From the NCBI GenBank assembly GCA_023391425.1, contig JAEWAX010000101.1, positions 1 to 31,202 of the forward strand: a DNA stretch of 31,202 nucleotides, in the 5' to 3' direction. This document shows positions 7,435 to 16,650 of this stretch, in pieces. Numbering within the stretch: the stretch's first letter is position 1; every line of letters starts with the position of its first letter. This DNA comes from Bacillota bacterium (GTDB taxonomy: Bacteria; Bacillota; Clostridia; Acetivibrionales; DSM-1351). Made by a program: the position numbers and the translations under genes. The notes beneath the pieces were generated by a model. The model ran no database searches, was not told the DNA's origin, and worked only from the letters and a program-made list of their open reading frames with translations.

Positions 7435-8394
7435 ATGCCAAAGAAGGTTGTCTCAATAGTAAAAATCATATTTTATTATATTTACGATACATGTCATTTT
7501 ATAAGATTTGGCTCAAAACTATATCCTAATAGCTTAGAACATCTTGAAAGGGATATATTAATTCTGACACATGTAATTGAAAAAGGTCTCTCATATAATA
7601 AGCCACATGCTGGATTTGGAAAAATCAAAATAAAAATGCTTGTAAATAATATTAAGAAGTATATAAGCATGGGATATGACACAAATAAGTTTGTTATTGA
7701 AAATGCAATAAGTGCATTACAAGAATATTTGATTTTTAATAAATCAAAAGGGCAGCCTGAATCTGAAGTAGTTAACTTTATTAATGAGAATTTACAAGAA
7801 TACTTGAATATAAATAATAGCCACTGTGCAGGAATAGTTGTAAAACAAAAAGAGGATATAAACATAACAAATTCTTTTGAAGATATTTTTTCGTGTAGAT
7901 CTAGCATAAGAGAATTTGACGAGATGGATTTAAATGATAGTGATATATATAGCGTTATAAGTATGGTGATGAAAACTCCGTCAGCATGCAATAGGCAACC
8001 TTGCAAAATATATGATGTGAAATCCAAAAATATTATTGAAGAAATACAAAATTATCATGGAGGAATGAAAGGTTTCAAAAATATAAAAAGAATATTTGTT
8101 ATAACGGTAAATTTATCAAAGTACCTCAATGCTGGAGATAGAAATCTAATGTACATTGACGGTGGTTTATTGGCAATGTCTTTATTACTGTCTCTACAAA
8201 ACAAGGGTATTGCAACATGTGCCATCCAGTGGCAGCAACTTTTGAAGAATAATAGATTTATTGGCAGGCTTTTAAATTTACCTGATGAAGAGAGGACAGT
8301 AATATTAATTGCAGCAGGTAATTATCCAAAAACATTTAAGGTTTGTAAATCAGCTAAGATGTATATAAATGAGTTCTATAAGATTTTAGGATGA
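7435..8394 (+). CDS. Nitroreductase-family protein of polysaccharide locus
   Basis: Likely FMN-binding protein of 319 aa. The C-terminal half has nitroreductase features: CRSSIREFDEMDL, TPSACNRQPCKIYDV (flavin-contacting region) and the GGLLAMSLLLSLQNKGI helix. The N-terminal ~130 residues are less conserved and of unknown role. I prefer ATG 7435 over the in-frame GTG 7426 because GGAGTG lies at 7423-7428, too close to the GTG but well placed for the ATG. Flavin proteins of this kind recur next to pyruvyl transferases in polysaccharide loci; the substrate is unknown. The gene ends one to two bases into the next start region, suggesting translational coupling. Confidence 0.75.
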   Translation: MPKKVVSIVKIIFYYIYDTCHFIRFGSKLYPNSLEHLERDILILTHVIEKGLSYNKPHAGFGKIKIKMLVNNIKKYISMGYDTNKFVIENAISALQEYLIFNKSKGQPESEVVNFINENLQEYLNINNSHCAGIVVKQKEDINITNSFEDIFSCRSSIREFDEMDLNDSDIYSVISMVMKTPSACNRQPCKIYDVKSKNIIEEIQNYHGGMKGFKNIKRIFVITVNLSKYLNAGDRNLMYIDGGLLAMSLLLSLQNKGIATCAIQWQQLLKNNRFIGRLLNLPDEERTVILIAAGNYPKTFKVCKSAKMYINEFYKILG

Positions 8395-8408
8395 TAGGGT
8401 GGGTAAAA

Positions 8409-9500
8409 ATGAAAATCGGTATATTAACTTTTCACATGGCGCTAAATTATGGTGCCTTTTGGCAAGCATATGCACTAAATAAATATATAGAAGAAGATCT
8501 TGGAATGGATTGCTATTTAATTCACTATGAAAGTAAATATACTTTTATACAACATATTATTAAAAAGCTATTTAGTTTAAATCCACTGAAAAACGTATAC
8601 ACCATGTTTTCTATTTATGGATTTAAAAAAGGTTGGAAAAGGATGAAAAAAACCAGGTTTACCTTAAAAGTTGAAGACATACTATCAAGTGGATTTAATA
8701 CGTACATTTTAGGTAGTGATGAAATATGGAACCATACTAACAGTTTTGTAAAACAACACGATTACACATATTTTGGAAAACACTTTGAAGCTGAAAAAAT
8801 AATTACATATAGCCCAAGCTTTGGGACAGTAAACAGTAATGAGATACTTCCAGAGGAAATAGTAAAAAGTATTAAAAGACTAAATCCCAGCAATATATCT
8901 GTGAGAGATAAAAATTCACAAAAAATTATTGAGAAAATAACATACATGAAAGTTCCGATTTTAGTTGATCCCGTATTTTTATGTAGTTCACCTCAAGAAA
9001 GGGTGAACACAAGGCATAAGTTTATTTTAGTCTATGGAAACCATTTTTCAGAAGCTTTCATCCAAGCTATTAAGTTAGTAGCAGAGAAAGAGAAGGCTAA
9101 AATATACTCATTTGGATTTTTTAATGGATTTGCTGATAGAAATTTACTATTTAAATCTCCGTTAGATATTATGAAGTACTTTAATTCAGCCCAATATGTT
9201 TTTACAAATATGTACCATGGGGTAGTTTTCTCGCTTAATTGTAAAAAACAGTTTTGGATGCAGTACAATGAAATAAAACAAAATAAAGTAGCTACATTAC
9301 TTGAGTACATAGGAATGTCTAACAGAGTAGTTAAAGGTGCTCAAGAAGTAGCTGAATCATATCAATATACAAAAATGTTTCCCAAATATAATGAGAAGAG
9401 TATTGAATTGCTGGAGAACCTTATTGAGCAGTCAAAGTGTTTTATTCAAGGCAGGATTATGTCTATGCAAAGTATCAGTAATACAAAAAATGCACTATAG
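8409..9500 (+). CDS. Polysaccharide pyruvyl transferase-family protein
   Basis: Predicted cytoplasmic transferase of 363 aa in the CsaB/WcaK family, adding pyruvate ketals to repeat-unit sugars. It starts MKIGILTFHMALNYGAFWQA, the family N-terminus. The central GSDEIWN motif (about residue 100) and the C-terminal NMYHGVVFSLN (about residue 260, conserved His for the acidic donor) are also typical. ATG 8409 is chosen because AGGGTGGG precedes it by a few bases; the in-frame ATG 8391 overlaps the previous stop and has no such site. It pairs with the nitroreductase-like gene upstream. Donor and acceptor are inferred from the family. Confidence 0.85.
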   Translation: MKIGILTFHMALNYGAFWQAYALNKYIEEDLGMDCYLIHYESKYTFIQHIIKKLFSLNPLKNVYTMFSIYGFKKGWKRMKKTRFTLKVEDILSSGFNTYILGSDEIWNHTNSFVKQHDYTYFGKHFEAEKIITYSPSFGTVNSNEILPEEIVKSIKRLNPSNISVRDKNSQKIIEKITYMKVPILVDPVFLCSSPQERVNTRHKFILVYGNHFSEAFIQAIKLVAEKEKAKIYSFGFFNGFADRNLLFKSPLDIMKYFNSAQYVFTNMYHGVVFSLNCKKQFWMQYNEIKQNKVATLLEYIGMSNRVVKGAQEVAESYQYTKMFPKYNEKSIELLENLIEQSKCFIQGRIMSMQSISNTKNAL

Positions 9501-9515
9501 TTTACGGAGGTAATT

Positions 9516-10535
9516 ATGCAGCATAATGGGGATTTGGATTTTTTAAAGGGTATTGGGATAATGTTTGTTGTTTTAGGACATTGTTTAACCACAGCAATTG
9601 TCACCAAGTACTCTACTTTGAGAATTGTTAAGGATATTATTTATACATTTCATATGCCTTTATTTTTTATAGTAACAGGTTACTTATACGGATTAAGAAC
9701 ATTTAACCTGGAAAACCTGAAGAAATTCGGATTTCATCAGGTAAAAAAATTATTTGTTCCTTATTTCGTATGGTCGGTACTTTTGTATTTATTCTACTTT
9801 TTGTTAAATCAGGTTGTCAGTGGCATAACGCCAGAACATATTTCCTTGAACCCAATAAATATGGTAACTGATATTATGACATTCAGGGTTGTGACAGGAA
9901 ATGTTTTATGGTTTACATATATATTATTCCTTATAACAGTGATATCTTATTTTATCCATAGTATTATTAAGAGTAAGGCATTAAATATAATGTTTATTAT
10001 TATTGTGTTCCTGTTTGGCTATTTAGCTAATATTTACATACCAAATGAAATAATTGTCATTAAACTATTTTTAGTTATGTGGATATATTATGAGATTGGT
10101 ATGTTTATTGGTATTTATGTAAAAGACATAAATTTAAAGGCAAATGCGTTAATAATTACTGTACTCGTAGGTTTATATGCTGGATTTTCAATCTGGTCTG
10201 CAAATCTAAGCGGCATTTTTGCTAGAGCTTTAGATTTATTATGTACGCTGATAGCAGTGTTTATATTCTATAGTCTTTCAAAGTATAATAATTCACGATT
10301 TTACAGGTTTTTTAATTATCTTGGCAAAAAGACTATGTACATTTACTATTTACATAATCCATACATCGTTTTGATACTTGTTACAGCACTGACTACATAT
10401 ACGCAAATCAATGTAATAGCTGCAGTTACTGCTTCTTTATTCTTTGGAATAATGATTCCTCTAGCTGTTGGAGAAGTACTGAACAGGATTTCTGTTATAA
10501 AACTGGTTCTGTTTGGAGAAGCAAGGAAAGTCTGA
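9516..10535 (+). CDS. Acyltransferase-3 family membrane protein (first of two)
   Basis: Multi-pass membrane O-acyltransferase of 339 aa, expected to acetylate or acylate polysaccharide sugars. N-terminal family motifs are DFLKGIGIMFVVLGHC (catalytic-type His in LGHC) and FHMPLFFIVTGYLYG, followed by about ten hydrophobic helices, with YLGKKTMYIYYLHNPY near residue 270. A CGGAGGT ribosome binding site precedes the ATG by about 6 nt. The relative at 13802 is clearly the same superfamily but not a recent duplicate. Confidence 0.88.
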   Translation: MQHNGDLDFLKGIGIMFVVLGHCLTTAIVTKYSTLRIVKDIIYTFHMPLFFIVTGYLYGLRTFNLENLKKFGFHQVKKLFVPYFVWSVLLYLFYFLLNQVVSGITPEHISLNPINMVTDIMTFRVVTGNVLWFTYILFLITVISYFIHSIIKSKALNIMFIIIVFLFGYLANIYIPNEIIVIKLFLVMWIYYEIGMFIGIYVKDINLKANALIITVLVGLYAGFSIWSANLSGIFARALDLLCTLIAVFIFYSLSKYNNSRFYRFFNYLGKKTMYIYYLHNPYIVLILVTALTTYTQINVIAAVTASLFFGIMIPLAVGEVLNRISVIKLVLFGEARKV

Positions 10536-10576
10536 TAGAAACAGATTAGTATTTATGTACCATTAGGAGGATTAAA

Positions 10577-12109
10577 ATGAAAAAAAGGTTTTTAAATATA
10601 GCACTTATTTTGGGTGCTATTTTTATACTATTGATATCTGTATATATAAATATATTTGTTGGCGTTCTTCTGATTTTCACTTTTGTTACAATATGCAGCT
10701 TTATCAAATACCCTCAGGCTATTACTGAACAGCTGATATTACTAGGAATCTTTTTAGCTCCATGCTCAAATATATTTGTATATGAAACAGAATATTTTGA
10801 TATGAAAATTCTACAGTTTTTGTGGATGATAATTTTCATGTTTATTCTTATACAAAAAGCTTTGTTAAAGGACAGAGACTTATATAGAAAATCTAATACA
10901 AATAACAGTTTTATATTTGTTTTATATTTGATTGGTCTATCTATTTCATGCCTGTTTTCAATTAATATGTCATTATCTCTTAAGGAATTGTTCCAGTATA
11001 GTTATCTGTTTCTAATGATGTTTGTAATTTATAAAAATGCTCAAAAAAAAGATTTTTTTGATAAGATTATTATTACTATAGTATTATCTAACTTTTTTCT
11101 GGTAAGTATTTCGCTTATTAGCTATTTTACAGGAAAGATGCTGATTCCAGCATTTCATATGTATCAAAATGGACATATTGAGATTTTGGATAATTTATAC
11201 AAATCCCAGGCGCTGGTTGAATCAAATAATATTATTAACAGAATCGATAGTGTCATGGGGCTGTATACTATTTCAATTGCCAACTGCATACTGGTACAGT
11301 CACTAATAGTAAATTACAAGATAAGAAATTCAACAGGAAAACAGAGAGGACTATATTTTATCTTATTCATTGCAAATTTGGTGACACTTACAATTACGTA
11401 TTCCAGAGCAGCCTTATTAATATTTTTAGTAGTAAATTTTATTACATTATTGGGAAAGAATCACAAACTAAATTTGTTGCTGATTGTACTGGCATTATGC
11501 AGTATTCCTTTAACTTTATCAATGTTTCCAATTATATCTGAAAGAATTTTGGAAGCATTTAATCCTCAAGAGGGATCAACAAAATATCATTTTGTTTATT
11601 GGATAGTTGCATTGAGAGAAGGGTATGATCACATTCTAACAGGAATAGGTTTGGGTAATGCAGCATTTCAACAAGACATGTATGTCTCATTGTTTAATAG
11701 CTTATTCAGAAAATATGATTTATATAAATCCGATGGTGCAAACATTCACAACTTTATTTTACAAATATGGGCCGAACAGGGTTCTTTTGGACTGTTCGCC
11801 AACGTAATTCTGATTTTTTCTCCAATAGTCCATTTTCTGCGAAATAAATTTGTTAAGAAGAGTATTATAGGCAGGACGGTATACGACTATATTATATTGG
11901 CGTATGTTGCTACTTTAGCATACAACTTAACAAATAATAATTTTTATATTGAAACTTTTTGGATTTTGGCAGCTTTAACATATGCATGTAAAGATAGTTT
12001 CCCATATAGCAATAAAATTAACAATGATAGCCTTATGAATGGAGAAGTATGTAGTAGCAACAACTGGAAAACAGTAGAGCCCTTGAGCAGTATTCACTGC
12101 AAATCATAG
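10577..12109 (+). CDS. Wzy/O-antigen-ligase-type polymerase
   Basis: Integral membrane protein of 510 aa, expected to polymerise flipped repeat units outside the membrane. It has about 11-12 hydrophobic helices and the Wzy_C/WaaL-type region: TYSRAALLIFLV near residue 275, then a large external loop near 350-390 with GIGLGNAAFQQDMY and NIHNFILQIWAEQGSFGL. The AGGAGG ribosome binding site and close spacing place it in the operon. Polymerase is favoured over ligase because the locus has a Wzx and a Wzz-like protein. Confidence 0.85.
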   Translation: MKKRFLNIALILGAIFILLISVYINIFVGVLLIFTFVTICSFIKYPQAITEQLILLGIFLAPCSNIFVYETEYFDMKILQFLWMIIFMFILIQKALLKDRDLYRKSNTNNSFIFVLYLIGLSISCLFSINMSLSLKELFQYSYLFLMMFVIYKNAQKKDFFDKIIITIVLSNFFLVSISLISYFTGKMLIPAFHMYQNGHIEILDNLYKSQALVESNNIINRIDSVMGLYTISIANCILVQSLIVNYKIRNSTGKQRGLYFILFIANLVTLTITYSRAALLIFLVVNFITLLGKNHKLNLLLIVLALCSIPLTLSMFPIISERILEAFNPQEGSTKYHFVYWIVALREGYDHILTGIGLGNAAFQQDMYVSLFNSLFRKYDLYKSDGANIHNFILQIWAEQGSFGLFANVILIFSPIVHFLRNKFVKKSIIGRTVYDYIILAYVATLAYNLTNNNFYIETFWILAALTYACKDSFPYSNKINNDSLMNGEVCSSNNWKTVEPLSSIHCKS

Positions 12110-12119
12110 AAAGGTTAAC

Positions 12120-13718
12120 ATGAAAGAATATAAAAGTAGAAGCAATATTTATGTGTACTGGATAGTTATATTCATAGCTTTATTCATCTTAGGTATATAC
12201 TTTCAAGCTAATCACTTACAAGCTATTCACTTGAATACGATAGGGACTCCACAAACTCAAACACTTAATATCAGTGAACTGAAAAGAGTTGGGAATGCTA
12301 ATTTCTTTAATGAAAAAGACGGAAATTATTATGCTGATGCAAAATATAAAATTAAAGCGAATGATAATACCGCATACGTTAGAAGCCTTTTTGACTCTGG
12401 AAAATCAGTAAAATTACCTGCTGGTAACTTCCTTTGTAAAAGTAAGATTATATTAAATGGTAGTAAACTATCAGTTTCTGGTGTAAAGGGTAAAACAAAA
12501 ATAGTATTTGATAGTAAAAACTATAATAATTATGGGAAAGGTCCTTATATTGAGGGCTTTATAGTTAATGGCAATTGTGTTGATAAATACAAAGCTGATA
12601 GTGCTCAAAGTATAAATATTTCAAACATTGATTTTGAATACAATAGATATTCTAATAGTTCACCAAAAACAATTATGCTATTTAAAAATATAAGATCAGC
12701 TAATATTAAAAACTGTTCATTTATAGCCGATTTGGGAAACGGAATTCCGGTTACAAATTTAGATTTTTATAATGGGTGTAAAAATGTAACAGTTTCAAAT
12801 TGCTTTTTTAGTAATAAAACAAAAGCTTTAAGTGGTGGATGCATATGGGTTAGAAATTTAACGACTCTATCAAAAGATATAGTTGGAAATACAACTGAAA
12901 ATATTACTATCAATAAATGTTCATTTTATAAGGACTCAAAAGATGAAGTAATAGCCGTTTATTCAGTAATAGGGAACGTAAAGGATGTAGTGATAAGTAA
13001 TTGCAATATAAAAGATTATTCTGACAAACAAGAAGTAGTATTGAGTGTTTATTCTAGCGAGGATAAGTATTATGGGACTGTAGATAAAGTTACTATAAAA
13101 GATAATAATATATACTCTCAAAAATTCAATGCGTATGTTATCTTGATCGGGCTTGAAAACCAAGCTAAACCAACATTAAATGTGGTAATTGACAACAACA
13201 GAATAGTCGCAGATTCACAGAATAATAGACAAAAGACCGTTATATACAATTCCAAAAGTAATAAAGGCAGCAATATTCTAATTAATAATAACGAAATTAT
13301 TACAAAAGCATGTCCATACTATACTGCGATTGCAAATGCCTGCTATGTAGATGGCAATAAAATAAAGGGTCAAATTAATACTGGGATTTTAGGTGGAAAA
13401 GTAAAAAATAATATAATTTCTGGTGCTAAAAACGGTATTGTATCTGCAGAGGCTGTTTTAAACAATCATATATCACAAGTTCAGTATGGAGTAAGGATAT
13501 ATAAAGGCGACTGTAATATAAGTGGAAATGTAATTGAACTAAATAAGGATATTGCATTCTGTGGCCTGGAAATTCTTTCACAAGATAATGTGTATTGTAG
13601 CAATAATAAAGTAAGAACATATGGAAAAGACCAGTATGGGATTATAGTACAAGGTACTAATACCATTTTACTCGATAATTTAGTAATTGGAGAAGGTCAG
13701 AATAGTATAAAGAAATAG
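12120..13718 (+). CDS. Membrane-anchored right-handed beta-helix protein
   Basis: Protein of 532 aa with one N-terminal membrane helix (about residues 11-29, YVYWIVIFIALFILGIYF), a linker of ~30 residues, and then a long Asn-rich domain of beta-helix repeats (NINNCSF-, ITINKCSF-, VVISNCNI-like rungs) from about residue 65 to the end. The domain opens with a pectate-lyase-superfamily-like segment (LPAGNFLCKSKIILNGSKLSVSG). Such folds occur in polysaccharide lyases, epimerases and depolymerases; no catalytic residue can be assigned by eye. It is likely exposed outside the membrane and may modify or trim the polymer. It is a close paralogue of the protein at 19050. Confidence 0.8.
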   Translation: MKEYKSRSNIYVYWIVIFIALFILGIYFQANHLQAIHLNTIGTPQTQTLNISELKRVGNANFFNEKDGNYYADAKYKIKANDNTAYVRSLFDSGKSVKLPAGNFLCKSKIILNGSKLSVSGVKGKTKIVFDSKNYNNYGKGPYIEGFIVNGNCVDKYKADSAQSINISNIDFEYNRYSNSSPKTIMLFKNIRSANIKNCSFIADLGNGIPVTNLDFYNGCKNVTVSNCFFSNKTKALSGGCIWVRNLTTLSKDIVGNTTENITINKCSFYKDSKDEVIAVYSVIGNVKDVVISNCNIKDYSDKQEVVLSVYSSEDKYYGTVDKVTIKDNNIYSQKFNAYVILIGLENQAKPTLNVVIDNNRIVADSQNNRQKTVIYNSKSNKGSNILINNNEIITKACPYYTAIANACYVDGNKIKGQINTGILGGKVKNNIISGAKNGIVSAEAVLNNHISQVQYGVRIYKGDCNISGNVIELNKDIAFCGLEILSQDNVYCSNNKVRTYGKDQYGIIVQGTNTILLDNLVIGEGQNSIKK

Positions 13719-13801
13719 GGCTTCCTAAGCTTATATAAATAAATGTTGATAAAGAATGTTTATGATTAAATATTACCAATTTAAAATATAGGAGGAGCAA
13801 T

Positions 13802-14833
13802 ATGTTAATTACTGCAATTATATTAGGAGTATATGTATTTTTGGCTATCTTAGGATTAAGATACACAAAAGATAGCAAGCATTTTTTTAATAAAGATTAT
13901 ACAACAAATATGAAAGGGCTATGTTGCATAATTGTAATTTTCGTTCATATTCCTGCTGAACATGGAAATGTACTTCAGGATGCTATTGGAAGTTTTGCTT
14001 ACATATGTGTTACTCTGTTTTTTATGTTTTCTGCATATGGACTATCATGGAGTGTAAAGCACAAAAATGGTTATCTAAGTAACTTCATCCGTAATCGCAT
14101 TCTGGTTTTGTTAACCCCATTTTTAATTATATCTTTATTGATGTACATATGTGGTTTTTATACCCCATCTTGTGCGATAAATTTTGTGCGTGTACTATTA
14201 GTTTTTTATATTGTGTTTTATTTGTCTTACAAGTTTGTTCGTGAAAGGTATCGGGATATATTGATATGTGGGTTTGTTCTCTTATATAGTCTGATAGGTA
14301 GAATAGCAGGTGATACTATAGGATTAAAGAGTATTGGCTTAGGTTGGTATACCGAATCATTAGGATTTATGTATGGAATAATTTTTGCAAATATATTAGA
14401 ACGTTTTAAAGAGAAAACAGAGAAAAATTACGTTGTAAAAGTTGGTATATTGACCGTAATGTCAGGTATATTAGGAATTTCTTATTTGAAATATAAATAT
14501 GTTTTTTTCGCAGGAGATTATCTATTGAAAATAATCCTTGCCATTTCATTAATTCTATTACTGTTTACATTAACGATACATTTTAAAGTTGGAAATACTT
14601 TAACTAAATATTTGGGCAAAGTTTCATATGAAATCTTTTTACTACATCCAATTGTAATTATTTTACTTAACCGAGCTAATGTCGAATTATCATCTGGTAT
14701 TTATATTTTGTTTGTATTTATAGGGACAATAATATTGGCTACTGGGCTAAATAAATTGGATGTATACATTTCAAAGAAAATATCTTCTACAACTAAACCC
14801 TTTGAAACAATCATAATACAAGAAGTAGAGTGA
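13802..14833 (+). CDS. Acyltransferase-3 family membrane protein (second)
   Basis: Multi-pass membrane protein of 343 aa with the acyltransferase-3 pattern: NMKGLCCIIVIFVHIP (conserved His) near residue 45, TLFFMFSAYGLSW near 77, then helices to the C-terminus with YLGKVSYEIFLLHPI near 275. TAGGAGGAGC precedes the ATG. An initial helix precedes the usual first motif, which makes its topology slightly different from the acyltransferase at 9516. It probably O-acetylates a different position in the repeat unit. Confidence 0.85.
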   Translation: MLITAIILGVYVFLAILGLRYTKDSKHFFNKDYTTNMKGLCCIIVIFVHIPAEHGNVLQDAIGSFAYICVTLFFMFSAYGLSWSVKHKNGYLSNFIRNRILVLLTPFLIISLLMYICGFYTPSCAINFVRVLLVFYIVFYLSYKFVRERYRDILICGFVLLYSLIGRIAGDTIGLKSIGLGWYTESLGFMYGIIFANILERFKEKTEKNYVVKVGILTVMSGILGISYLKYKYVFFAGDYLLKIILAISLILLLFTLTIHFKVGNTLTKYLGKVSYEIFLLHPIVIILLNRANVELSSGIYILFVFIGTIILATGLNKLDVYISKKISSTTKPFETIIIQEVE

Positions 14834-14869
14834 ATTTAATTAAATATTATTAAACACGAGGTGACTTCA

Positions 14870-16102
14870 ATGAAAATACTTATGGTAAATAAGTTTCTCT
14901 ATCCCAAAGGTGGTAGTGAAATCTATATGCTGGATTTATCAAGAAAGCTAACAGATATGGGACATGAGGTATTTTACTTTGGTATGGAAGATGAAAAAAA
15001 CACAGTCGAAGTAAAAAATGGATTGGCAGTTAAAAACTTAAATTTTCAGTCAAAATCGCTGAAGCAAATATTGTACCCATTCAAAACTATATATTCTATT
15101 GAAGCTCGAAATAAAATGGAAGAACTAATTAAAACTATTAATCCAGATATAGTGCATCTAAATAACTATAATTATCAGATTACACCTTCGATAATATATG
15201 CAGCTAAGAAATCTGGTATCCCTATAATTCAGACTATACATGATACCAATATTATATGCCCATATCACAGGTTGTATAATTTTAAGGAGCAAAAAATATG
15301 CGAAAGGTGCAAAGGAAATAAGTTCTATCGCTGTGCGACCACCAAATGTGTGGACAATTCACTAAGCAAAAGTATTATAGCCACCTTAGAGGCTTATACC
15401 TATAAGTACTTAAATACCTACAAACATATTAAATATCTCATTTGTCCAAGCCGGTTTATGGCAGAAAAGCTTACTGAGTTTGGTATTACACCAAGCAAAA
15501 TAAAAGTCTTATATAACTTTACGGTGCCAAATAGAGGTAGGCTTAGTGTTGATAAAAAAGAGCAAGTACTGTATTTCGGGAGAATATCTGAAGAAAAAGG
15601 TATAAAAACATTACTTGGTGCAATAAGTGATTTAAGAAACATCAAATTTGTTTTTGTAGGCGCTGGACCTTTGAGTGATGAGCTAAAGAAGTATTCAAAC
15701 ATTGAATATGCTGGATATAAAAGCGGTGATGAATTATATGATTTGATTTCACAAAGTTTGTTTTCCATAATACCATCCGAATGGTATGAAAACTGCCCAA
15801 TGTCTATACTGGAATCGTTTAGCTTGGGAACACCCGTCATTGGCTCAAATATCGGGGGAATACCTGAACTAATTAAACATAATTCAACAGGTTTGCTGTA
15901 CACAACTGGTGATAAGGATGATCTTGTTTCCAAAATCAACAAACTATATCAAGATAGGAATAAACTTGCGGAAATGTCTAAGCAATGTGTCGTTGAGGCA
16001 GATAAATACTCCATTGATAACTATTATGAAAATATTATGGAGATTTATAAAGCAGCAGTTTTTCATAGTTCAGAAAACCATTTGAAAGAAATATATACAT
16101 AA
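14870..16102 (+). CDS. GT4-family glycosyltransferase with Cys-rich insert
   Basis: Predicted cytoplasmic glycosyltransferase of 410 aa. N-terminus KILMVNKFLYPKGGSE; donor half LYFGRISEEKGIKTLLGAI (about residue 230) and PSEWYENCPMSILESFSLGT (about residue 300, with the family E-x7-E spacing). Between the halves, residues about 128-165 carry five Cys (NIICPYH, CERC, CATTKC), an insert common in one GT4 subgroup and possibly metal-binding. I chose ATG 14870 rather than GTG 14861: GAGGTG at about 14859-14864 is the ribosome binding site. Last gene before the palindromic element. Confidence 0.88.
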   Translation: MKILMVNKFLYPKGGSEIYMLDLSRKLTDMGHEVFYFGMEDEKNTVEVKNGLAVKNLNFQSKSLKQILYPFKTIYSIEARNKMEELIKTINPDIVHLNNYNYQITPSIIYAAKKSGIPIIQTIHDTNIICPYHRLYNFKEQKICERCKGNKFYRCATTKCVDNSLSKSIIATLEAYTYKYLNTYKHIKYLICPSRFMAEKLTEFGITPSKIKVLYNFTVPNRGRLSVDKKEQVLYFGRISEEKGIKTLLGAISDLRNIKFVFVGAGPLSDELKKYSNIEYAGYKSGDELYDLISQSLFSIIPSEWYENCPMSILESFSLGTPVIGSNIGGIPELIKHNSTGLLYTTGDKDDLVSKINKLYQDRNKLAEMSKQCVVEADKYSIDNYYENIMEIYKAAVFHSSENHLKEIYT

Positions 16103-16133
16103 GCTAAACATTGATACACAAAGTAAGTACAAA

Positions 16134-16541
16134 GAGGCTGTCGTAAAACTAAATACAATATACGAAGAAGAAAACTTTCTGTTTAAATAGTACGTGAGTA
16201 CAACTTATACCAATGGGAAGCTCAGTTAAAAGTAATTGCTGAAATTGTAGGTGAATCACAATCATTTTAGCCGGCAAAGCGACAGGACGTCGCTTTGAGC
16301 AGTAACCCCAGACACGATGTCGAGTGTTCTGCGACGGTTAAAATGCTTGTGGTGAACCAAGACTATTTCAGCAATTACTTTGCACCTTTCAAGCATAAGT
16401 GCAACTAAGCTTCTGTCTTCGCCTGCGGCTTGCCACAAGCTAAGTTTTCTTTAGGAGCAATCCATTGATATAAGTTTGTACGGAAGTACTATTTAAACGT
16501 AATCTAATCATATTGTATCTGGTACTGTTTTGCGACACCTC
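16134..16541. mobile_element. Palindromic MITE-like element, ~408 bp, no ORF
   Basis: Ends are inverted: GAGGCTGTCGTAAAAC at 16134-16149 and GTTTTGCGACACCTC at 16527-16541. Inverted identity continues inward: ATACAATAT; a perfect 13-mer GTTTAAATAGTAC (16181-16193 with 16486-16498); TTATA-CAATGG; a perfect 16-mer AAGTAATTGCTGAAAT (16230-16245 with 16365-16380); and CATTTTA/TAAAATG. The apex has its own perfect 9-bp hairpin (CAAAGCGAC/GTCGCTTTG, 16275-16297) and a second imperfect one near 16310-16332, so the whole can fold as a long stem with two heads. The ends resemble the GGCTGTC-type termini of some Firmicutes insertion sequences. No transposase and no clear target duplication are seen. 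The right arm carries the extra hairpin unit at 16391-16452. Confidence 0.7.
16391..16452 (+). repeat. Terminator-like hairpin repeat, unit 1 (inside right arm)
   Basis: AACTAAGCTT (16403-16412) pairs with AAGCTAAGTT (16437-16446) at nine of ten positions and encloses a GCC/GGC mini-stem; TTCTTTA follows. The unit has no counterpart in the left arm of the palindrome (compare 16216-16230), so it looks inserted into the right arm. It is clearly similar to unit 2 at 16559. Confidence 0.65.
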
Positions 16542-16558
16542 AATTTTTATTGCTTAAA

Positions 16559-16623
16559 AAGTATAAGTAACTAAGCTTCTGCCTTAGCCATCGGCTAGAC
16601 ACTAGCTTAGTTTTCTTTAATTT
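16559..16623 (+). terminator. Terminator-like hairpin repeat, unit 2
   Basis: Perfect 9-bp stem AACTAAGCT/AGCTTAGTT (16569-16577 with 16604-16612) encloses a second perfect stem TAGCC/GGCTA (16585-16589 with 16593-16597) and is followed by the T-rich TTCTTTAATTT. It looks like an intrinsic terminator 27 bp upstream of the next gene. It shares its flank (ATAAGT), left arm, loop (TTCTG-CTT-GCC) and tail with unit 1. If functional it would split the locus unless LoaP overrides it. Confidence 0.6.
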
Positions 16624-16650
16624 AAATAAAATTAACGGGAGGAATTTTTA

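Noticed and set aside
15250..15360. Cys-rich insert of the GT4 at 14870 as a novel zinc domain
   Set aside because: A comparable Cys-containing insert is common in a GT4 subgroup, so it is not specific to this locus.
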